Origin: Thalassovita mediterranea
GTDB taxonomy: Bacteria; Pseudomonadota; Alphaproteobacteria; Rhodobacterales; Rhodobacteraceae
Length of the DNA: 64,000 nucleotides
Reading direction: 5' to 3'
NCBI RefSeq assembly: GCF_001458435.1
Contig: NZ_CYSF01000017.1
Location: 1 to 64,000, forward strand
This document shows positions 35,494-44,017 of the stretch, piece by piece; the first letter of the stretch is position 1, and every line of letters begins with the position of its first letter. The position numbers and the translations under genes are program-made. The notes beneath the pieces were generated by a model that saw only the letters and a list, made by a program, of their open reading frames with translations, had not been told where the DNA came from and did not search any database.

Positions 35494-35616
35494 GGTTCGT
35501 GCCCGACCCGAGGGCGGGGCCGCCAAATGCGCCGACCTCTCAATCACTCTATGCGCTGTACATTTGGCAATTGTTGGAAATTCGCGCCCGCCCTGGGGGC
35601 GGGTCGGGCACGAACC
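35494..35616. repeat. Long imperfect inverted repeat between convergent genes
   Basis: The 17-base arm GGTTCGTGCCCGACCCG (35494-35510) is exactly complementary to 35600-35616. The match continues inward with AGGGCGGG (35511-35518) against CCCGCCCT (35587-35594), after a 5-base G bulge. The loop is about 68 bases. It lies between the DUF1513 gene and the TRAP genes, so it may act as a bidirectional terminator or be a dispersed palindromic repeat. The rest of the 230-base gap shows nothing else. Confidence 0.7.
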
Positions 35617-35710
35617 GGCTCACTTCGTGATCCGGAAGGAAATCATTGATTAGCAACAAGAAACCTTGGCGCGGGCGCGGCCCGGGCTATCGCCCGAGCC
35701 AATTTTCGGG

Positions 35711-37111
35711 TTACGCCAAACTCGGCAACCACAGCACAATCGCAGGGAACGCCACCAGTAGCGCGATGGTCAGCGCATCGGCGATGAAGAACGGCGTCAC
35801 GCCTTTGAACACATCCTGAACTGAAATGTCGTCACGTACCCCCGCGACCACAAAACAGTTGAGGCCGATGGGCGGGGTGATCAAACAGAACTCGGCCATT
35901 TTGACCACCAGAATGCCGAACCAGATCGCGCACATCGGCCCCGACATGCCAAAGGCACTGTCTGCCGCCGACACGAACTCGCCCCCGTTGAGCGCCATCA
36001 CAGCCGGATAAACCACCGGCAACGTCAGCAAAAGCATCCCGATTGCGTCCATGAACATCCCCAAAACCGCATAGGCCAGCAGGATCAGGATCAGCGTCAG
36101 CATCGGGCTCTGCTCCAACCCCGTGATCCAATCGGAAAACGCGCCCGGCAGATCGGCAAAGCCAAGGAAGCGAACATAAATCAGCACGCCCCAAATGATG
36201 GTGAAGATCATCGCCGACAGTTTGGCCGTTTCCAACAGCGCATCCTTCAGCTGCGCCCAGCCCATGCCGCGCAGCACCGCCATGACAAAGACCACAAAGG
36301 CGCCAAGCGCCCCACCCTCGGTCGGTGTGCCCCATGCGTCACCGCCAAAGGGGTTGTAGATGAAGAAGATGATGATGAAGACCACGAAGAAGATCGGGAA
36401 CGCTGGCGGGATCGACGCAAAGCGCTGTTTCCACGTATAGCCGCGCACCGGCGGGCCGAACTTGGGCAAAACCAGCGCCAGCGTGACAATCAGTCCGCCA
36501 TAGATCAGCGCGGAAAACGCACCGGGAATGAAACCTGCCAGCAGCAGCTTGCCCACATCCTGTTCGACGATGATCGCGTAAATCACCAAAATGGCTGAGG
36601 GCGGGATCAGTGACGCCAGCGTGCCGCCAGCCGCCACAACGCCCGCGGCGAAGCGTTTATCATAGCCCACTTTCAGCATCTCGGGGATGGCGATACGGGC
36701 AAACACGGCAGAGGTCGCAACCGATGCGCCGGACACGGCGGCAAAGCCAGCGGTGGCGAACACGGTAGACACCGCCAGACCGCCCGGCAACCAGCCGACC
36801 CAGCGTTTGGCGGCCTCAAACAACGCCTTGGTCAGGCCCGCGTAATAGGCCAGGTAGCCGATCAGGATAAAGGTCGGGATCAGGGACAGCGCCTGACTGG
36901 ATACTTTGGAATGAGGCACCTGCCCTGCGGTTTTGACCGCCACGGTCAACGCCCAGCCGAAATCTTCGGGGTCATAGCCCTTCTTGGCCCAGAAAATCCA
37001 GATGAGGCCGACCATGCCCGCGATACCGGCGGCAAAGGCCACACGCATACCCAAGACAACCATCAACAGCATAAAGCCCGAAACCCACAGGCCAATTTCA
37101 ATCGGTTCCAT
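35711..37111 (-). CDS. TRAP transporter large permease (DctM type)
   Basis: 466 residues with about 12 membrane segments. DctM hallmarks are the N-terminal GFMLLMVVLGMRVAFAAGIAG, ASVATSAVFARIAIPEMLKVGYDKRFAAGVVAAGGTLASLIPPSAILVIYAI, and the C-terminal MGMDAIG-like region (GMFMDAIGMLLLTLPVVYPAV). It uses a sodium gradient to import the substrate delivered by DctP. The start is directly adjacent to the end of the small subunit gene. Adjacent genes give no clue to substrate. Confidence 0.94.
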   Translation of the reverse strand: MEPIEIGLWVSGFMLLMVVLGMRVAFAAGIAGMVGLIWIFWAKKGYDPEDFGWALTVAVKTAGQVPHSKVSSQALSLIPTFILIGYLAYYAGLTKALFEAAKRWVGWLPGGLAVSTVFATAGFAAVSGASVATSAVFARIAIPEMLKVGYDKRFAAGVVAAGGTLASLIPPSAILVIYAIIVEQDVGKLLLAGFIPGAFSALIYGGLIVTLALVLPKFGPPVRGYTWKQRFASIPPAFPIFFVVFIIIFFIYNPFGGDAWGTPTEGGALGAFVVFVMAVLRGMGWAQLKDALLETAKLSAMIFTIIWGVLIYVRFLGFADLPGAFSDWITGLEQSPMLTLILILLAYAVLGMFMDAIGMLLLTLPVVYPAVMALNGGEFVSAADSAFGMSGPMCAIWFGILVVKMAEFCLITPPIGLNCFVVAGVRDDISVQDVFKGVTPFFIADALTIALLVAFPAIVLWLPSLA

Positions 37112-37758
37112 CAGCGCTGCCCCCCGTTATCGCCCAAATCACCCACATGTGCGGCCTCTTCTGCGGCCTGCGCCGCCGCCGATTGCACCAAAGGCACCGC
37201 CACAGGTTCGACCAGCCCCAACACGAAGGCCCGGCCATAGCCCCACAGTTGCAACGCCATACGCGCGCTCAGCACGGCAAAGGCAATCGGCGCCAGCAAT
37301 TTCGCGGGCCAGATCGGAATACCAATGTCGATAGAGCTGTCACGCGACCACAAAGGCGCGTTGAAATCAAAGCTGCGGTCAAAATGCGACCAGGTCCCCC
37401 AGACCAGCAGAACCATCAGCGCAAAAGCCGCCAAAGTGGTCAAAAACTCCGCCGCCCAAAGGGCACGGCCGCTGAGGCGCCCCACCAGTATGTCCATGCG
37501 GATATGGCCGCCATCGCGTTGGGTGTAGGAGATCGCCAGAAAGGCAATCAGCGCCATCGCCTGTTCGATCCAATCCACATAACCCGGCAAAGGCGCGTTA
37601 AACAGGTTGCGCCCAGAGACCGAGATCACCGCCAAAAACATCAGTGAAAACACCGCCAGCCCGCACAAGAGCGCCATCAGCCGTTCCAGCCGCAACAGCC
37701 CCCGATCAAGCTGGCTGAGGCGCGACCCATCCTCCAGCACCGAAGCAGATCCAGCCAT
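37111..37758 (-). CDS. TRAP transporter small permease (DctQ type)
   Basis: 215 residues with four membrane helices: LMALLCGLAVFSLMFLAVISVSGRNLF, YVDWIEQAMALIAFLAISYTQ, LTTLAAFALMVLLVWGTW and a fourth near KLLAPIAFAVLSARMALQ. The IEQ-containing segment and RDGGHIRMDIL are typical of DctQ. The C-terminal tail is Ala/Glu-rich. It lies between the terminator after dctP and the dctM gene. Confidence 0.92.
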   Translation of the reverse strand: MAGSASVLEDGSRLSQLDRGLLRLERLMALLCGLAVFSLMFLAVISVSGRNLFNAPLPGYVDWIEQAMALIAFLAISYTQRDGGHIRMDILVGRLSGRALWAAEFLTTLAAFALMVLLVWGTWSHFDRSFDFNAPLWSRDSSIDIGIPIWPAKLLAPIAFAVLSARMALQLWGYGRAFVLGLVEPVAVPLVQSAAAQAAEEAAHVGDLGDNGGQR

Positions 37759-37787
37759 ATCTTCCCCCTAATGTTTGTTTTTATTAT

Positions 37788-37820
37788 GAAAAAGCCGCGC
37801 CAGAACGGATCCGGCGCGGC
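37788..37820 (-). terminator. Terminator/attenuator between TRAP binding protein and permease genes
   Basis: On the minus strand GCCGCGCC pairs with GGCGCGGC (37813-37820 and 37794-37801) and is followed by a T-tract (complement of 37788-37793). It lies 22 bases after the binding-protein stop. It would make the binding protein more abundant than the permease. Confidence 0.85.
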
Positions 37821-37841
37821 CCTTTTTCGCGGTGCGGCAGA

Positions 37842-38855
37842 TCACTCTGCGCGTTTGGCTTCCAGTGTCGAAACGACCAGATCATACAGTTCCTGCGCGG
37901 GCAGGCCCTGTGCGGTCATGTCAGCGATCCACTTGTCACGGATCGGGCCAGCGGCCACGTCGCGGAACTTGTTGATCTCACTTTCGGCCAGCTCAACCTT
38001 CTGCACGCCTTTTTCTGCCAGAACGCTGTCCCACTTGTTCAGCAGTTCGCCGTAGTTGGCCAGATAATGCGCGATCGCCTCATCAACCGAGCTGTCCAGC
38101 GCCTCGCGGTGGGCGTCCGACAGGCCCTCATAGGCGTCGGTGTTCACAACGATGGGGCAGTTCACAGTGCCGGGGTTCAGGTTTGCAGTCCACCAAGTGG
38201 CCTGATCAATGGTGCGGAAGGCAAAGTGCGCGTGCTGGGCAAAGGCAACGGTGTCAACAACGCCGCTTTCCATTGCATTATACGCCTCGGTCGCGGTCAC
38301 AGAGGTGGGCACGGCGCCCACAGCGGAAAACGCCTGACCAATGCCGCCGGTGGCGCGTACGCGCATGCCTTCAAACTCGGCCAGTTCATCGCGCGCTTCG
38401 CCGGTGCCGACGATGTTGTACTGCGGCATGGGCGAGGTCATCAGCAGTTTCGCATTCCAGCGCGCCAGATCCGCCTGCACTGCAGGGTGATCATAAACGG
38501 CGTGGCTGACGGCCACCTCTTCTTCCAGCGTGTTCACACCCAGGAAGGGCAGTTCCAGCACGGTGATCGAGGGGTTCTTGTCACGGTGATAACCCGCGCA
38601 GAACTGCGCCATTTCAAACGCGCCAATGGAAATACCATCGAGGTTTTCACGGTTCTTCGACAGACCACCGTAAGAAATGTTCAGTGTGAACTCACCACCG
38701 GTTTTCTCCGAAACCAGCTCAGCCAGCTTTTCAACGTGTTCCGTGAATGCACGACGTTTACCCCAAAGGGACACGTTCCACTCTTCGGCCATGGTTTCGG
38801 TTGCAAAGCCTACTGCCAGCGCAGCAACTGCTGCCTGTGCCAGATATTTCTTCAT
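37842..38855 (-). CDS. TRAP transporter substrate-binding protein (DctP type)
   Basis: 337 residues from ATG 38855 (GGGAGGAAAATC upstream on the minus strand). Signal peptide KKYLAQAAVAALAVGFATETMAE. The DctP fold is seen in GGLSKNRENLDGISIGAFEMAQF, the substrate-arginine region FEGMRVRATGGIGQAFSAVG and ATEAYNAMESGVVDTV. Arg in RVRATG would bind a carboxylate, so an organic acid is the likely substrate. The upstream gap (38856-39077) contains its promoter region but no gene. Confidence 0.93.
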   Translation of the reverse strand: MKKYLAQAAVAALAVGFATETMAEEWNVSLWGKRRAFTEHVEKLAELVSEKTGGEFTLNISYGGLSKNRENLDGISIGAFEMAQFCAGYHRDKNPSITVLELPFLGVNTLEEEVAVSHAVYDHPAVQADLARWNAKLLMTSPMPQYNIVGTGEARDELAEFEGMRVRATGGIGQAFSAVGAVPTSVTATEAYNAMESGVVDTVAFAQHAHFAFRTIDQATWWTANLNPGTVNCPIVVNTDAYEGLSDAHREALDSSVDEAIAHYLANYGELLNKWDSVLAEKGVQKVELAESEINKFRDVAAGPIRDKWIADMTAQGLPAQELYDLVVSTLEAKRAE

Positions 38856-39077
38856 GATTTTCCTCCCAATGTGGGCGCTTCCGGCCCATCTCTTGAAAAT
38901 GCTAGCGCACACATTCGCCCAAGCCAAGAGGCAGTCGCGCAGGAATGCCACCTATCGTATCTCTACGGTACGTAACATAGTGTTGCAGCCTGCGATTTTT
39001 TCAGGGATGCCGCAATAACCCACGGTGGAAGAACAAGAGTTGCCCGTTATTTCAGCACGCGCGTGACTGTGTGCCGC

Positions 39078-40076
39078 TCATCCGCGTCTGGACCTGCGAG
39101 GCATCGGACGGGTTGGGATTTCTTTCAACAGACCGCCAACCCCCATCGCGGCGATATCCGCGCCGCTGACCTCGATCCCACAGGCAAGCTGCGACAAAAC
39201 CCAATCCGCGCCGTTCAAGGCAGGCGAACGCGCGCAGCCCGGTAGGCCGATCACCGGCCTATGATTGAGATGACCAAGGAACAGCAAGTTGCCCGGATCC
39301 ACTGGCATGCCGAAGCGCGTGACCTGCCCGCCTGCACGTCGCACCGCCTGCGGCGCTACATCATGCGCATCCGATGTGGCCGAGGCGGTGAGGATCAGCA
39401 CCATATCCGCTGTCACGGCACCCAAGGCCGCGGCTAATGCGTCCTCTTGATGCGGCACAACTGTGGTGTCGATCAGCTCCATTCCCAAGGCGCTCACCCG
39501 GTTGGCCACCGCCTCTTGCCCCTTTAGCCCAGCGCCGCCTTCGATGTCAGTGACAATCAGCGCGGCAGTACGATAGACGGGCGCATGCAGGCGCAATGAT
39601 CCACCCGCAGCGGCGCAAGCACGTTCCACATCAGCCGCGGCCACCCCGTAAGAGATGATCTTGATCGTTGCGACCATGCCCCCCGCGGCCATCTGCTGCA
39701 AAGGCGGTACTGTGGCGACGGTGATCATTGGATCGATATCGTTCAGACGGCGCAACGCAGCCGCATCCATTCCCACCACGCCTGGACCTGCAGCCAGTAC
39801 ATTAACCCGTCCTGTAAAGGCCGTGGTCAGGGTAAGCCCCACCGCATCAGGATCAGGAACAAGGGCTGCGGCAATACGGCTGGCGGCGCTGTCTTCGTCC
39901 AGATCATCAGCGCCCAATCGGACCACCGTCACCTCTGCCACGCCTGCTGCGGCCAGCGCGTCGATATGGTCTGCGTCCAGCACCAATCCCTTGCGCAGAC
40001 GTTGATCGCCGACCTGCATGGAATGGGCCAGAATGGTGCCAAGCGCCTGTTGAATAGGAACGGGGCCGAACTGCAT
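39078..40076 (-). CDS. Molybdopterin-binding protein (MoaB/Mog/MoeA-like domain)
   Basis: 332 residues from ATG 40076, which overlaps the XdhC stop (TGATG). The N-terminal part resembles MoeA domains (QQALGTILAHS, RLRKGLVLDADHIDALAAAGVAEVTVVRL). The C-terminal part (about 175-320) is a MoCF_biosynth domain with AALIVTDIEGG, LILTASATSDAHDVAPQAVRRAGG and FLGHLNHRPVIGLPGCARSP. This group works on molybdenum cofactor insertion beside XdhC/CoxI proteins. Last in a minus-strand maturation operon. Confidence 0.85.
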   Translation of the reverse strand: MQFGPVPIQQALGTILAHSMQVGDQRLRKGLVLDADHIDALAAAGVAEVTVVRLGADDLDEDSAASRIAAALVPDPDAVGLTLTTAFTGRVNVLAAGPGVVGMDAAALRRLNDIDPMITVATVPPLQQMAAGGMVATIKIISYGVAAADVERACAAAGGSLRLHAPVYRTAALIVTDIEGGAGLKGQEAVANRVSALGMELIDTTVVPHQEDALAAALGAVTADMVLILTASATSDAHDVAPQAVRRAGGQVTRFGMPVDPGNLLFLGHLNHRPVIGLPGCARSPALNGADWVLSQLACGIEVSGADIAAMGVGGLLKEIPTRPMPRRSRRG

Positions 40077-41059
40077 CACACCGCCCCTAGGATACGGCCC
40101 TGCCGCAACACCGCCGTGCATTCTGCCATGATCGACAGCGCAATCTCTGCCGGGCTGGCCGCCCCGATGTCCAGACCGACGGGGCCGTGGATCTGCGCAA
40201 TCTCTGCCTCAGTAAATCCCTTGGCCTGAAACCGTTCCACCCGTTTCGCATGAGTACGGGTAGAGCCCAGCGCGCCGATGTAAAACACATCAGACCGCAG
40301 CGCCTGTTCCAGCGCCGGATCATCCAGTTTTGGGTCATGGGTCAACAGTACCAGCGCCGTGCGTGCATCAAGGCCATAGGCGCTGACACCCTCATCCGGC
40401 CAATCGTTCAGAATGGTTTCACCGGGGAAGCGCGCTTCGGACCCGAAACTGTCGCGCGGATCAATCAATGTGGGATCATAGCCCGCCAGCCGCGCCATCG
40501 GCACCAGCGCCTGCGCGATATGCACCGCGCCCACGATCAGCATACGCAGAGGCGGGTTGTGAATGGCCACAAAGGTCTGACCGTCCGCCTCAAACCCCGA
40601 GCGATCCATACGGAACCGTTCGGAATGCCCCTGATCGGTCAGAGTGCGCGTGTTTTTGTCAACATCCACGACATAAGCCATCGCCCGCCGCGCAGCGCGC
40701 GCCGCGACCAGATCGGCCAGCATTGCCTCTGGCAGCACAGCGCCAATCGGTTCCACATACACACGGATCGTGCCGCCACAGGCCAAGCCTACCGCAAAGG
40801 CATCGCCATCGCTGATGCCATATTCCAGCATCCGCGCTTTGCCGTCCTCCAACGCCTCCAGCGCCTCAACCACCACCGCGCCTTCGACACAGCCGCCGGA
40901 AACGGAGCCCTCGATCTCTCCCTCAGAAGAAATCGCCAACTGGCTGCCCACCCGGCGCGGCGCGCTGCCCCAAGTTTCCACCACCGTGGCCAGCACAGCG
41001 CCCTTGCCTGCGCGGTGCCAGTCCAGCGCGATTTCAGGAATGTTGTCAAAGCGGTCCAT
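40076..41059 (-). CDS. XdhC/CoxI-family molybdenum cofactor insertion factor
   Basis: 327 residues. It begins MDRFDNIPEIALDWHRAGKG, with CGGAG 8 bases before ATG 41059. An alternative ATG at 41113 overlaps the upstream stop (TGATG) and would add 18 residues. N-terminal XdhC domain: GSAPRRVGSQLAIS and GSVSGGCVEGAVV, holding the conserved Cys. C-terminal Rossmann part: LLTHDPKLDDPAL and FYIGALGSTRTHAKRVERF. Such proteins sulfurate or protect Moco and insert it into molybdenum hydroxylases. Confidence 0.92.
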   Translation of the reverse strand: MDRFDNIPEIALDWHRAGKGAVLATVVETWGSAPRRVGSQLAISSEGEIEGSVSGGCVEGAVVVEALEALEDGKARMLEYGISDGDAFAVGLACGGTIRVYVEPIGAVLPEAMLADLVAARAARRAMAYVVDVDKNTRTLTDQGHSERFRMDRSGFEADGQTFVAIHNPPLRMLIVGAVHIAQALVPMARLAGYDPTLIDPRDSFGSEARFPGETILNDWPDEGVSAYGLDARTALVLLTHDPKLDDPALEQALRSDVFYIGALGSTRTHAKRVERFQAKGFTEAEIAQIHGPVGLDIGAASPAEIALSIMAECTAVLRQGRILGAV

Positions 41060-41112
41060 AGCAAAGGCTCCGTTTATTCGATACTGTAGCATGGCGGCTG
41101 CTACGGGTGACA

Positions 41113-42369
41113 TCAAGGCGCGATCATCTGCATCAACCGCGCCTTTTCGCCGTGATCGCGCGCATCTGTGATAACTTCGGCCAACGCCTCAAGCGAGGCG
41201 ATGGAATGCCCCGCGCGGAAGGCATCCACATGGGGCAGCATGGCGCGGATGCCCTGCGCACGCGGCGCGAACCCATCCCAGCGCAGCAAGGGATTGATCC
41301 AGATGAGCCGACGGGACGACAGATGCAACCGTTCCATCGCGCGGCCCAGCGCCTGCGGTTCACCGCGATCCAAACCGTCGGTGATCAGCAACACCACCGC
41401 ACCCTGACCTAAGACGCGACGCGACCAATCCTGATTGAACCGATGCAGGCAGTCGCCAATGCGCGTGCCACCTTCCCAATCCTGTGCCTCTGCCCCTGCA
41501 AGGGCCAGTGCCTGATCCACGTCACGGGTACCCAGATGACGGGTGATATTGGTCAGCCGCGTGCCAAAGGTGAACCCATGCACCCGCGCCCAGCCTGCAC
41601 CCTTTTCATTGGCGACTGCATGGAGGAAATGCAAAATCATCCGACTGTATTGCGACATAGATCCCGAAATATCGCAAAGCACCACCAGATTGGGCCAGCG
41701 GGTGCGGTGCTGTTTCAGCATCAGTTGCTGCACCTCGCCCCCGATCCGCAGCGACTGTCGCATGCTACGGCGCCAATCAATCGCGTGCCCCCTCAGCGAG
41801 GGTTTCACCCGACGCGACCGTATGGGCTGCACCGGCAGTTTCAGACGGGCGATCATCCGTTTCGCGGCCGCAATCTCCTCCGTGCTCATCTGTTCAAAAT
41901 CCAAAGAGCGCAGCTTTTCCTCGGCAGAGGCGGTGTGGCTGGCATCAACCTCGATCTTCACTTCATCGGCGTCTGGTACATCGGGGGGCGTATCGGGCTG
42001 TTGCCCTTCCAGCAACGCCTCTGCCGCGCGTTTTTCAGCGGCGCGGGCTTTGCGTTCGTCTTGCACGCCGCGCACCGAAGGCAGCAGCATCGCCATCATA
42101 TGTTCCAGATAACGCGGATCGCGCCAGTAGAGGCGGAACACCTGCGAAAACACTGCGCGCTGTTCGGGGCGGCTGACGAAACAGGCGTGCAGGGTCCAAT
42201 AGAAATCCTCTTTGCGGCTAAACCCCGCCGCTTCCACCGCGCGGATCGCGTCAATCACCCGCCCCGGCCCAATCGCCAACCCCGCCTTGCGCAGGGCACG
42301 GGCGAAATAGATGATGTTGTGACTAAGCTTGGGAACCTCAGGCAGGTCCAGATCCGGCAGCTGGGTCAT
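41113..42369 (-). CDS. CoxE-like VWA-domain protein
   Basis: 418 residues from ATG 42369. The C-terminal half is a von Willebrand A domain with an intact MIDAS (VVLCDISGSMSQYSR, about residue 235) and the later GGTRIGDCLHRF and LLITDGLDRG. The middle is charged (KARAAEKRAAEALLEGQQPD). CoxE pairs with the MoxR-type ATPase CoxD in assembling the [CuSMoO2] centre of CO dehydrogenase in Oligotropha; homologues serve other molybdenum hydroxylases. Coupled to XdhC by adjacent or overlapping codons. Confidence 0.92.
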   Translation of the reverse strand: MTQLPDLDLPEVPKLSHNIIYFARALRKAGLAIGPGRVIDAIRAVEAAGFSRKEDFYWTLHACFVSRPEQRAVFSQVFRLYWRDPRYLEHMMAMLLPSVRGVQDERKARAAEKRAAEALLEGQQPDTPPDVPDADEVKIEVDASHTASAEEKLRSLDFEQMSTEEIAAAKRMIARLKLPVQPIRSRRVKPSLRGHAIDWRRSMRQSLRIGGEVQQLMLKQHRTRWPNLVVLCDISGSMSQYSRMILHFLHAVANEKGAGWARVHGFTFGTRLTNITRHLGTRDVDQALALAGAEAQDWEGGTRIGDCLHRFNQDWSRRVLGQGAVVLLITDGLDRGEPQALGRAMERLHLSSRRLIWINPLLRWDGFAPRAQGIRAMLPHVDAFRAGHSIASLEALAEVITDARDHGEKARLMQMIAP

Positions 42370-42445
42370 ATTGAAGGCCAGAAACAAAGCTGCCAACCTA
42401 TCCCATACGGGATCCACTTGCGTATGTTGTCAGCATGAGGACAGA

Positions 42446-42838
42446 TCATGTCGCCCCGATCTCTACCAGCGCTTGATCCAGAGGATAGGCGGCTTTGTCC
42501 TTGAACGCCTTAACAGGTGTGATCTGCCCTACAATACCACGATTAAACGCAATCAAATCTTCTGCAGGGACCCAGAGTTCCTCATGTGCTTTGCCTCCAG
42601 CTTGCTCGACAGGATATCGCGCTGCGGTGTCTTCATCGATTTCAAACTTGGTAACAAATCCATAATTGTCCGGTGCAGCGAGCACCGAATTCCAATCCCG
42701 CGCGATCTTTTCGGCGTAGAGTTGGGTGATCACAGGATAGAAAATGGGTTGATCAGGCAAACGAGGCGGCCAGTCACTCCAGCCACTTTCTTTGATCAGC
42801 AATAGTTCTTTGTAACCCGTGGGGCGAAATAAAATCAT
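42446..42838 (-). CDS. Small protein of the ADP-ribosylation/crystallin J1 annotation group
   Basis: 130 residues. The N-terminal half reads LFRPTGYKELLLIKESGWSD then PPRLPDQPIFYPVITQLYAEKIARDWN, followed by GFVTKFEID and HEELWVPAEDLIAFN. I recognise this pattern from short bacterial proteins usually annotated ADP-ribosylation/crystallin J1; the true function is unknown and the name is probably historical. It starts 4 bases inside the end of the MoxR gene (ATGA) and so is translated with it, splitting the usual coxD-coxE neighbourhood. It may be a newcomer. Confidence 0.7.
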   Translation of the reverse strand: MILFRPTGYKELLLIKESGWSDWPPRLPDQPIFYPVITQLYAEKIARDWNSVLAAPDNYGFVTKFEIDEDTAARYPVEQAGGKAHEELWVPAEDLIAFNRGIVGQITPVKAFKDKAAYPLDQALVEIGAT

Positions 42839-43743
42839 GCGGTATCCAGACTTGAATTGACATCATCCAAGATACGTTTCACCTCGCTGCCCTGCAATCT
42901 TTGGATATCATCCTGATATTTCAGCACCGCGCCCAAGGTATCTGCAATCACCTCTGGGCTGAGGGTGAGCACATCTAGCGCCAGCAGGCATTTGGCCCAA
43001 TCAATGGTTTCAGCAACACCGGGTTTTTTGAACAGATCCTCGGTCCGCAGACGTTGAACAAAGGCCACCACCTCGCGGCTAAGGCTTTCCGCGGCTTCGG
43101 GCGCGCGGGCTTGCAAAATCTCCAGCTCGCGCTCGAAATCGGGGTAGTCGACCCAGTGATAAAGGCAGCGTCGCTTCAAGGCATCATGCACTTCGCGCGT
43201 GCGGTTGGAGGTGAGGATCACGATGGGCGGTTCCTGCGCCTGCACGGTGCCCAACTCGGGGATCGTCACCTGATAGTCGCTGAGCGCCTCTAAGAGGAAC
43301 GCCTCGAACGGTTCATCGGTGCGGTCGATTTCGTCGATCAACAGTACCGGCGCGCCACCTTCCTGCGGGCGCATGGCCTGCAACAGGGGCCGTTCAATCA
43401 GGTAGTCATCGGAAAACAGCTCTGCCTTCAACGCGGTGCGATCAGCGCCCCCTGCGGCCTCTGCCGTGCGGATGGCAATCATCTGTTCGGCAAAGTTCCA
43501 TTCATAGACTGCCGATGCTGCATCCAGCCCTTCATAGCATTGCAACCGGATCAACCGACGCCCCAGTGCGGCGGCGATGGCCTTGGCGATCTCGGTCTTG
43601 CCGGTGCCTGCCTCACCTTCCAGAAACAGCGGACGGCCCAGCCGCAGTGATAAAAACCCCACCGTCGCCAGCGCGCGACCACAGACATACCCCTGCCCTG
43701 CCAGTTGGTTTTGTAAATCCTCAATCGACGTCACATGTTCCAT
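42835..43743 (-). CDS. MoxR-type AAA+ ATPase (CoxD-like)
   Basis: 302 residues from ATG 43743. Walker A GEAGTGKTEIAKAIA near residue 43, Walker B VLLIDEIDRTDEPFEAFLLE, sensor ILTSNRTREVHDALKRRCLYHWVDYP. This is the MoxR class that works with VWA partners. In the Cox system CoxD is a chaperone that remodels the molybdoenzyme for metal insertion. The VWA gene lies one gene downstream, supporting the pair. The 274-base divergent gap upstream (43744-44017) must contain its promoter and that of the glycosyltransferase operon. Confidence 0.92.
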   Translation of the reverse strand: MEHVTSIEDLQNQLAGQGYVCGRALATVGFLSLRLGRPLFLEGEAGTGKTEIAKAIAAALGRRLIRLQCYEGLDAASAVYEWNFAEQMIAIRTAEAAGGADRTALKAELFSDDYLIERPLLQAMRPQEGGAPVLLIDEIDRTDEPFEAFLLEALSDYQVTIPELGTVQAQEPPIVILTSNRTREVHDALKRRCLYHWVDYPDFERELEILQARAPEAAESLSREVVAFVQRLRTEDLFKKPGVAETIDWAKCLLALDVLTLSPEVIADTLGAVLKYQDDIQRLQGSEVKRILDDVNSSLDTA

Positions 43744-44017
43744 TGCCGTCCTCCCTACCGCCAAGAGATGCGCGTTCCCCGCGAAAGGTCAAGCATGGTG
43801 ATCCCCCTGACCTAGATGTGATACCGCGGCGCCTGCCCCCAACGCCCAGTGTGGATCCCGTGCGACAGGCAGGCGAAAGCAGCCGTCGGACAATTGACGC
43901 ACCCGTTGTGGAATTGTACACAAACAGGAAACAGACGACTAAACCATCAACAATATCAGTCGTTTCGAGAGCAGAGAGTTCCCCAGTGATCCGCATATCG
44001 GACAGAGAGGCAGGCAG

